This document shows positions 58,574 to 64,000 of a stretch of 64,000 nucleotides of DNA, piece by piece. The position numbers and the translations under genes were made by a program. The stretch covers positions 248,001 through 312,000 of the forward strand of contig NZ_CP020373.1 of the NCBI RefSeq assembly GCF_003957745.1, given 5' to 3'. Source of the DNA: Shewanella khirikhana (lineage in GTDB: Bacteria; Pseudomonadota; Gammaproteobacteria; Enterobacterales; Shewanellaceae). Each line of letters opens with the position of its first letter. Positions within the stretch are counted from its first letter, which is position 1. The notes beneath the pieces were generated by a model. The model was not told where the DNA came from. It saw nothing but the letters and a program-made list of their open reading frames with translations, and searched no databases.

Positions 58574-59497
58574 TCAGGGATTGATGCGGGTTGGCATGCC
58601 GGTGCGCTGCTCGAGCAGACGTTTGAGCACGAAGGAGTTGGTCTCTGCGTGGGCCACAAAACGGGTGATGTTGGCAGGCAGTGACAGGGGCACAGGCGTG
58701 GCCGAGTCAAACTCTTCCTGGGTGCGTGACAGCGGCTGGTGCACTTCAAGGTAGCGGGCGCCGTCGGGCTCTTCGGTGGCCTTGATAGGCTGATTCACGA
58801 ATTGCACCCGAGTGCCCACGGGCACGCTGTTGAACAGGTGTTCGATGTCGGTGTCACGCAAACGCACACAGCCCTGGCTTACCCGCAGGCCGATACCGAA
58901 GCTGGCGTTGGTGCCGTGAATTGCGTAAAGGTTACCGATGTAGAGCGCAAATAGCCCCATGGGGTTATCCGGACCGGCCGGCCACACCGGTGGCAGGGTC
59001 ACACCCTTGGCAGCATATTCTTTCCGAATGCGCTCGGTGGGAGTCCAGGTTGGGTTGGCGCGCTTGCGCTGCACCTTGGTGACCCAGTTTTCCGGGGTAT
59101 CGCGACCCACCTGACCTATGCCGATAGGCAGCACTTCGACGATGTTTTTACCCTTGGGGTAATAGTACAGGCGCATCTCGGCGATGTTGATCACTATGCC
59201 TTCGCGGGGGGCGTCGGGCAGGATCAACTGATGGGGAATAATCAGGGTGCTGCCGGGACGTGGCAGGAAAGGGTCTGCCCCGGGGTTGGCTTCCATGATG
59301 TTCGACAGCCCCAGTTGGAACTGGGCGGCAATGTCTTCGAGGGTGCGCTTGTCGTCCGGCACCACATAATACTGAATTTCGCCCACCAGACGGCTATCTT
59401 TGGCCGGCAAGGGATAGACAACCGCCAGCGCCGCCTGGCACAGACCGGTGAGTCCAATAAATACGGCTAACTGTAAAAAACGCTTCATTAAATTCAT
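58574..59497 (-). CDS. L,D-transpeptidase with LysM-like region (ErfK/YbiS type)
   Basis: Periplasmic enzyme of 307 residues; start at 59497 (MNLMKRF) chosen because it begins a good signal peptide ending in CQAALA, while the upstream frame is not exported. A LysM-like segment (~35-80, YYVVPDDKRTLEDIAAQFQLGLSNIMEANPG) precedes the YkuD catalytic domain (~90-225) with IHGTNASFGIGLRVSQGCVRLRD; the Cys of SQGCVR is the nucleophile and His of IHGT lies in the active site. It cross-links peptidoglycan 3-3 or attaches Braun-type lipoprotein. It belongs to the ErfK/YbiS/YcfS/YnhG group, length typical. Confidence 0.9.
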   Translation of the reverse strand: MNLMKRFLQLAVFIGLTGLCQAALAVVYPLPAKDSRLVGEIQYYVVPDDKRTLEDIAAQFQLGLSNIMEANPGADPFLPRPGSTLIIPHQLILPDAPREGIVINIAEMRLYYYPKGKNIVEVLPIGIGQVGRDTPENWVTKVQRKRANPTWTPTERIRKEYAAKGVTLPPVWPAGPDNPMGLFALYIGNLYAIHGTNASFGIGLRVSQGCVRLRDTDIEHLFNSVPVGTRVQFVNQPIKATEEPDGARYLEVHQPLSRTQEEFDSATPVPLSLPANITRFVAHAETNSFVLKRLLEQRTGMPTRINP

Positions 59498-59625
59498 CTG
59501 ACTCTTTGTTGGCATTCGCTCTGTCCTGAGCCTGCGACTCGCCTGTTTTCGCTCCGTGGCAAAGCTGGCATCCTCATAGAATTCGGCCAGAATTTCAACT
59601 CTTATTTGAACTCTGGCCGCAATCA

Positions 59626-61149
59626 CTATTTTAAGCCAAGGCGGCGTGCCAGCCGGTGCAGGTTGCCGGGATCCAGTCCCAGCGCCCGAGCGGTGGCAGC
59701 CCAGTTGCCCTTGTGGGCATTCAGGCAGGATTGGATATAGCGCGCCTGAAATCCATCGGTCGCTTCTTTCAATGCCTTACCTTCAAATTCGGGCTCGGCG
59801 GCCTTGCTGCCAAGGCTCTGGGGGGATACAGGCGCGCCGCCAATTGCCAGCATCTGTGGCAAAATCAGTACTTCCCCTTGCTCCGATGCCGCCCGCGCCA
59901 GGGTGGCTGCGCGTTTGATTACGTGTTCAAGCTCGCGCACATTGCCGGGCCAGTCATGCTTTTTAATCCGCGACAGCGCTTCGGGGCTAAGGCGCAGCAC
60001 CGACAGCCCCAATGACTTGCGGCTTTGCTCAAGAAAATGACCGCACAGCGGGCCAATATCTTCCACCCGCTCTCTGAGCGTTGGCACATGCAGCGGAAAC
60101 ACGCTCAGGCGATGGTACAAATCGGCCCGAAAGCGCCCCGCCAGCACCTCTTGCTTTAAATCCTTGTTGGTGGCGGCGATGATGCGCACATCGACCTTGA
60201 GGCTTCTGTCATCGCCAATACGCTGCACATCGCCATATTGCAGCACCCGCAGCAGCTTGGCCTGCAGCCCAAGGGGCAGCTCGCCAATTTCATCCAAAAA
60301 CAGGGTGCCTTTGTCGGCGGTTTCAAACTTGCCGCTGCGATGGCTGATGGCGCCGGTAAAGGCGCCTTTGACGTGGCCGAAGAGTTCGCTTTCGGCCACC
60401 GATTCGGGCAGGGCGGCGCAGTTCAAATACACCAGCGGCTTGGCGGCGCGGGTACTGGCCTGATGGACCGAGCGGGCTACCAGCTCTTTACCTGTACCGG
60501 TTTCGCCGAGAATAAGCACGCTCAAGTCGGTACCTGCCACCGCGAGGATCTCCTGGCGCAAGCTTTCCATGGCGGCGGCATTGCCCACCATCGGCTGGCT
60601 GTCATCGGTGGTTTCACGGCTGGCGGGTCCAAGCAGGGATACCCGTTCAAGCTTGTCGAGCAGCAGCGCATTCTTGAGGGAGGCGGCGCTCAGCGCCCCC
60701 AGAGCACGCAGATCCATCAGCCCCAGATTGTCGAATTGCTCGGGGGAAAAGGCATCCAGCGTCAGCGCGCCAATCAGTTTCTCGCCATCGAACAGCGGCA
60801 GACCGATGCAGGCGTGCACGTGCAGGCGGTCGTCCTGATTGGGAATGAGGCCGTCGTAAGGGTCGGGCAGTTCGCTGTCGGCGGGGAAGCGCACCAGATC
60901 GCCGGCGCGGGCGATAGCTTCAAGTCGGGGGTGATCGTCAATGGCAAAGTGGCGCCCGGCCACGTCTTCGGCAAGGCCTGCGGTGGCAAGCGGCACAAAG
61001 TGACGGTCGCGAAACTCCAGCAGTGCGGTGGCATCGCAGCCAAGATTGGTTTTCACCGTATCGACCAGGCGGGCAAAGCGGTCGCGATGGGACAGACCCG
61101 AGGTGATATCCAGGGCAATACGGGTAAGCAGGGTTTGACTTAAGGACAT
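59626..61149 (-). CDS. norR: NorR, nitric-oxide-responsive sigma-54 activator
   Basis: Regulator of 507 residues from ATG 61149 (MSLSQTLLTRIALDITSGLSHRDRF), which matches the start of E. coli NorR; longer starts are rejected. GAF sensor domain (~1-170, with DHPRLEAIARAGDLVRFPADSELPDPYDGLIP and ACIGLPLFDGEKLIGALTLDAF), whose non-heme iron binds NO; AAA+ domain (~185-425) with GETGTGKE Walker A, GAFTGA sigma-54 loop in HVKGAFTGAISHRSG and Walker B LFLDEIGEL; a Fis-type HTH (~465-505) at the C-terminus. It activates the norZ promoter when NO is present. Same direction as and downstream of norZ, 157 bases apart. Confidence 0.93.
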   Translation of the reverse strand: MSLSQTLLTRIALDITSGLSHRDRFARLVDTVKTNLGCDATALLEFRDRHFVPLATAGLAEDVAGRHFAIDDHPRLEAIARAGDLVRFPADSELPDPYDGLIPNQDDRLHVHACIGLPLFDGEKLIGALTLDAFSPEQFDNLGLMDLRALGALSAASLKNALLLDKLERVSLLGPASRETTDDSQPMVGNAAAMESLRQEILAVAGTDLSVLILGETGTGKELVARSVHQASTRAAKPLVYLNCAALPESVAESELFGHVKGAFTGAISHRSGKFETADKGTLFLDEIGELPLGLQAKLLRVLQYGDVQRIGDDRSLKVDVRIIAATNKDLKQEVLAGRFRADLYHRLSVFPLHVPTLRERVEDIGPLCGHFLEQSRKSLGLSVLRLSPEALSRIKKHDWPGNVRELEHVIKRAATLARAASEQGEVLILPQMLAIGGAPVSPQSLGSKAAEPEFEGKALKEATDGFQARYIQSCLNAHKGNWAATARALGLDPGNLHRLARRLGLK

Positions 61150-61210
61150 GGGCGTATGCTGACCCTTGGGGAAAAGTGTGTCTGTCAGCATACGCTTATC
61201 ATTCTGAATT

Positions 61211-61221
61211 GTCATTTTGAC
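61211..61221. promoter_or_regulatory. NorR-type half-dyad between norZ and norR
   Basis: GTCATTTTGAC fits GT-N7-AC and is inside the perfect dyad TGTCA-AAA-TGACA (61210-61222), 62 bases before the norR start. Autoregulation by NorR is inferred; no sigma-54 promoter was found next to it. Confidence 0.5.
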
Positions 61222-61306
61222 AGGGAGCGCACTGGGCGCCCCCATTGTCTATTTGACCAGTGTTGATGGGTTGAGTTTAGGTTTTGTTTACCTGGCTCAG
61301 GCTTTG

Positions 61307-63583
61307 TCAGGCTGTTACCGGGCGGGTTGCCGCGGCTTTTTTACCGGCAAAGGCTTTGCGAACAACATCCCAAAGGAACATGGCCAGCAACATGCCGCCG
61401 AAGGCAAAGATCACATCACCGACCACCCGCAGCCACACCAGGGTTTCTACTGTGCTGCTGTGGATGACTTCCGGGGAGCGGGCAAACCAGTAGCCGTTTT
61501 CAATCACCGCGAAGAACTGAGTGATCCCCACCGGTAGCAGCGACATGAACACCATGGCGGCAAGACCGATATTCAGGCTCCAGAAGGCGCCCTTGAGCAG
61601 TTTCTCGTTCCACTGCATTTCCAGTGTCAGACCACGGACACAGGAGAGCATCAGGCCGATCCCCAGCATGCCATATACCCCCATAAAGGCGGCGTGGCCG
61701 TGGGTGGCTGTGGTGTTAAGACCCTGCACAAAGTAGAGCGAAATCGGAGGGTTAATCAGGAAGCCAAGCATACCGGCGCCAACCAGGTTCCAGAAGGCGG
61801 TAGCCACAAAGAACATGATGGCCCAGTGGTAGCGCTGCATCCAGGGAGCGGCATTGCGCAGACGATAGCTTTCTACAGCCTCATAACCAATCAGAGCCAG
61901 TGGCACCACTTCCAGCGCCGAGAAGATAGCACCCCAGGCAATAATGGAGTTGGTGGTGCCGGTGAAGTACAGGTGGTGCAGGGTACCGATAAGGCCGCCG
62001 GTGAGGAAGATCACCGTGGTAAACAGCACGGCTGCGTTGGCACTGCGGGCACGGATAAGTCCCAGACGCACCAGCAGCAGGGCGATAACTGAGGTCGCGA
62101 AGGTTTCAAAGAAGCCTTCTACCCACAGGTGAACCACCCACCAACGCCAGTATTCAGCCATGGCGAGGTTGGTGTGCTTGCCCATAAAGAGACCGGCGCC
62201 GTAGAAGAGGCCGATGGCCACGCAGGATGCGTACAACACCCACACCACGGGGCGCATTTCGCCCTGATCATTGAGCGCAGGACGAATGGCCGCAGTAACC
62301 AGCGCCAGCCAGATCATCAGCCCGACCAGCAACAGGATTTGCCACACCCGGCCCAAATCCACGTACTCGTAGCCCTGATGGCCAAAGAGGAAGTTGTTGT
62401 CGAGGTTGAAGTATTGCTGAACACCCAGCCATTCACCGGCCATGGAGCCGAGCACGACCACCACCAGGGCAACCCAGAGCACGTTCACGCCAAGGCGTTG
62501 ATACTTGGGCTCATGGCCCGAAAGCGCCGGCGCTATATACAGGCCGGTGCCAAGCCAGGCGGTGGCAATCCAGAACACTGCCAGCTGAGTGTGCCAGGTA
62601 CGGGTGACCGAATAAGGCAGAATTTCAGACAGCGGAATACCATAAAACTGCTGACCTTCCACCGCATAGTGCGCCGTGATCCCACCCAGCACTATTTGCA
62701 GTAAAAACAGCCCAATAGCGGTAATGAAGTACTTTCCAACCGCCTTTTGTGACGGCGTGGGCTTAAAGCGGAACAGCGGGTCTTCTTTGGCCGGAGTGGG
62801 CAGCGGCTGTTCACGGCCGGCGGCGTGATACCACACCAGACCACCAATCCCGGCGATCAGGGTAACGATACTCAGAATCGACCAGACGATGTTGTCCGAC
62901 GTTGGGGTATTGCCAAGCTGGGGATCGTACGGCCAGTTGGCGGTGTAGGTGTAGGTCTCGCCGGGACGCTCTGTGATGGCGGCCCAGGCACTCCAGAACA
63001 CAAAGGCCGTCAGCTGCTGACGGCGCTCCAAATCGGGTACAGTGGCCTCTTTCATGGCGTACTGTTCACGCAGTGGCTGCATGGCGGCATCGTCACCGAA
63101 CAGGGCAACATAGTGATCTGCCACTGTCTGAATAGCCTTGATACGGGTAGCGCTTAAAGACACTTCCAGTTTGTCGCCGTTTTTGAACAGGCTATTGCGG
63201 CGCATATCATCGCGCAGCGCCTGCTCCAGACCAGCTTGCTGGCTGCTGTCCAGACTGGCGAAGTCTTTGCCATACTGTGCCTTGGCGCTGATATCGAGCC
63301 AGGCCTGGGCTTCGCGGTGCAGCCAATCGGCTGACCAATCGGGGGCAACGTAAGAGCCGTGGCCCCAAATGGAACCCAGTTGATGGCCGCCCATGGAGCG
63401 CCACACCAGCTGGCCGCGCAGTATGTCCTGCTTATCAAATACCACCTGACCGCTTTCGCTGGTATAGGCATCGGCGATGGGGGGCATCTCCCGATAAATC
63501 TCGCTGCCCAAGCTGAGCAGTACTGTGAAGGAGGCAATCAGCACTACTAACAGTGCGATAGCCGTTTTGCGAAGTGAACTCAT
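61307..63583 (-). CDS. norZ: Quinol-dependent nitric oxide reductase (qNOR, NorZ)
   Basis: Inner-membrane single-subunit NO reductase of 758 residues from ATG 63583 (GAGAGG site six bases before). It reduces two NO to N2O using quinol. The N-terminal helix and periplasmic domain (~1-225, GHGSYVAPDWSADWLHREA) replace the cytochrome c subunit NorC; then the heme-copper oxidase-like domain (~235-755) with histidines in YSVTRTWHTQLAVFWIATAW, HLWVEGFFETFATS and GTLHHLYFTGTTNSIIAWGA, and NTTATHGHAAFMGVYGMLG carrying the heme ligands. NO detoxification in a non-denitrifying or partly denitrifying cell is likely, since norR follows and no other nor genes are nearby. Confidence 0.94.
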   Translation of the reverse strand: MSSLRKTAIALLVVLIASFTVLLSLGSEIYREMPPIADAYTSESGQVVFDKQDILRGQLVWRSMGGHQLGSIWGHGSYVAPDWSADWLHREAQAWLDISAKAQYGKDFASLDSSQQAGLEQALRDDMRRNSLFKNGDKLEVSLSATRIKAIQTVADHYVALFGDDAAMQPLREQYAMKEATVPDLERRQQLTAFVFWSAWAAITERPGETYTYTANWPYDPQLGNTPTSDNIVWSILSIVTLIAGIGGLVWYHAAGREQPLPTPAKEDPLFRFKPTPSQKAVGKYFITAIGLFLLQIVLGGITAHYAVEGQQFYGIPLSEILPYSVTRTWHTQLAVFWIATAWLGTGLYIAPALSGHEPKYQRLGVNVLWVALVVVVLGSMAGEWLGVQQYFNLDNNFLFGHQGYEYVDLGRVWQILLLVGLMIWLALVTAAIRPALNDQGEMRPVVWVLYASCVAIGLFYGAGLFMGKHTNLAMAEYWRWWVVHLWVEGFFETFATSVIALLLVRLGLIRARSANAAVLFTTVIFLTGGLIGTLHHLYFTGTTNSIIAWGAIFSALEVVPLALIGYEAVESYRLRNAAPWMQRYHWAIMFFVATAFWNLVGAGMLGFLINPPISLYFVQGLNTTATHGHAAFMGVYGMLGIGLMLSCVRGLTLEMQWNEKLLKGAFWSLNIGLAAMVFMSLLPVGITQFFAVIENGYWFARSPEVIHSSTVETLVWLRVVGDVIFAFGGMLLAMFLWDVVRKAFAGKKAAATRPVTA

Positions 63584-63623
63584 TCTGGCCTCTCTAGCGC
63601 TTGTTCTAATGTCATTCCTACAA

Positions 63624-63639
63624 GGCAGTTTGTGTGCCA
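63624..63639 (-). promoter_or_regulatory. Sigma-54 promoter of norZ
   Basis: On the minus strand TGGCACACAAACTGCC has the GG-N10-GC arrangement of sigma-54 promoters and matches TGGCAC-N5-TTGC with one difference. It is 41 bases upstream of the start codon, as expected for a NorR-activated gene. Confidence 0.7.
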
Positions 63640-63693
63640 AAGTGAAAAAGTGATAAATAACAATGTGATGAGGTTTTTGCTTAACCAAATGGT

Positions 63694-63748
63694 GTCATTA
63701 AGACAGTGATTTTTATTGTGCAAATTACACTTTGATTGTCATTTTGAT
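63694..63748. promoter_or_regulatory. NorR enhancer array upstream of norZ
   Basis: GTCATTAAGAC (63694-63704) and GTGCAAATTAC (63718-63728) fit the NorR core GT-N7-AC exactly; GTCATTTTGAT (63738-63748) fits with one mismatch. They lie 55-110 bases upstream of the sigma-54 promoter at 24- and 20-base spacing, like the three-site enhancer in E. coli. Confidence 0.65.
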
Positions 63749-63954
63749 ACCAAGATGCTTTTTGTGTAATTTGTTGATTTTGTTGCTCTACGTTTACTTC
63801 TTGAATGAATGCTGAATATTTTAGATAAAATTCACTTAATGGCTTAAATAAATTGGGTTTTACTGACTTCAAATTTTAATTAAAAATCGTTAACCCACAG
63901 CTTAATGATGATGCTGGCTGGTATAATTGCCGCGTAATTTTTATAGGAGGGGAT

Positions 63955-64000
63955 ATGGGCGCTGAAAATATGAATCTGTTTTTTCTGGTAGCCGCTGCGC
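63955..64000 (+). CDS. Start of an unidentified gene (truncated at window edge)
   Basis: ATG with a strong TAGGAGGGG ribosome site. Fifteen residues are seen, MGAENMNLFFLVAAA, the last part hydrophobic, so a membrane or exported protein. Not enough sequence to assign. It diverges from norZ, with its own -10 (TATAAT at 63922-63927). Confidence 0.7.
   Translation, partial: MGAENMNLFFLVAAA

Larger units (their letters stand above)
63584..63954. promoter_or_regulatory. Divergent control region between norZ and the right-edge gene
   Basis: 371 bases with the norZ sigma-54 promoter and NorR sites on the left side and, for the + strand gene, an extended -10 TGGTATAAT (TATAAT at 63922-63927). The middle is AT-rich and has no gene. 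Confidence 0.6.

Noticed and set aside
63611..63621. Fourth GT-N7-AC site (GTCATTCCTAC) near the norZ promoter
   Set aside because: It overlaps the expected transcription start, and the loose consensus makes a chance match likely.
63681..63872. 63-codon minus frame upstream of norZ
   Set aside because: It covers the NorR enhancer region, has no ribosome site and AT-driven composition.

Overview
The window reads as a piece of a gammaproteobacterial chromosome, most probably Shewanella (S. amazonensis-like GC and gene style). This is judged from protein families recognised by eye: a GEMM-controlled chitinase, a DUF3612-type regulator, DUF4892-OmpA proteins, quinol NO reductase with NorR, SbtA and SatP transporters, and a large TonB-dependent receptor. 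No rRNA, tRNA, insertion sequence, prophage or CRISPR array was seen. The gene order looks chromosomal, with many bidirectional hairpin terminators between convergent genes.

Layout. 1-4.4 kb: 3' end of an RND efflux pump, a degenerate PilZ-like protein overlapping a cupin, and the U32-family rRNA hydroxylase RlhA. 4.4-12.4 kb: a secreted M4 metalloprotease with PKD and chitin-binding modules, a PH-domain protein, a TonB-dependent receptor and a RecF-like ATPase. 12.6-15.2 kb: a DUF3612/ScfR-type regulator facing a small protein that resembles only the non-catalytic middle of malate synthase G, with three 14-bp-spaced operator-like repeats between them. 15.2-24.2 kb: ABM monooxygenase, two M24 peptidases, MFS transporter, ROK kinase and a 913-residue ankyrin protein. 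24.3-29.3 kb: a chitin module with a cyclic-di-GMP-I (GEMM) riboswitch, a GH18 chitinase and a GH19 chitinase. 29.4-35 kb: FKBP, then an OmpA-like protein translationally coupled to a 13-repeat Ig-like (BIG2) lipoprotein. 35-41.4 kb: DUF1294/DUF418 pair, SbtA with a divergent LysR regulator, a gene broken by an amber codon, SatP with an FNR/EtrA-type box, and a DUF4124 protein. 41.4-45.1 kb: two tandem DUF4892-OmpA paralogs opposite a CsgD/VpsT-like LuxR regulator. 45.5-51.6 kb: a run of poorly characterised envelope proteins, the first of them frameshifted. 51.7-59.5 kb: membrane-anchored bactofilin, universal stress protein, a tandem M16 protease pair, an M14 carboxypeptidase-like enzyme, a small membrane protein and an L,D-transpeptidase. 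59.6-64 kb: norR and norZ with a sigma-54 promoter and a NorR enhancer array, then the start of a divergent gene.

How the genes work together. The M4 protease, both chitinases and the receptor suit a surface-colonising polymer degrader; the riboswitch ties the GH18 chitinase to cyclic-di-GMP, and a PilZ-like gene and a CsgD/VpsT-like regulator lie in the same window. NorZ/NorR detoxify nitric oxide. SatP and the malate-synthase-like/ScfR pair point to acetate and C2 metabolism.

The two least explained signals are: (1) a roughly 265-bp intergenic repeat, two copies, whose termini and three inner helices change in compensating fashion while two short motifs stay identical, and (2) the orphan malate-synthase-G-like domain paired with its regulator and an iteron-like operator. 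All homology statements rest on reading the sequence and family knowledge; no database search was run.
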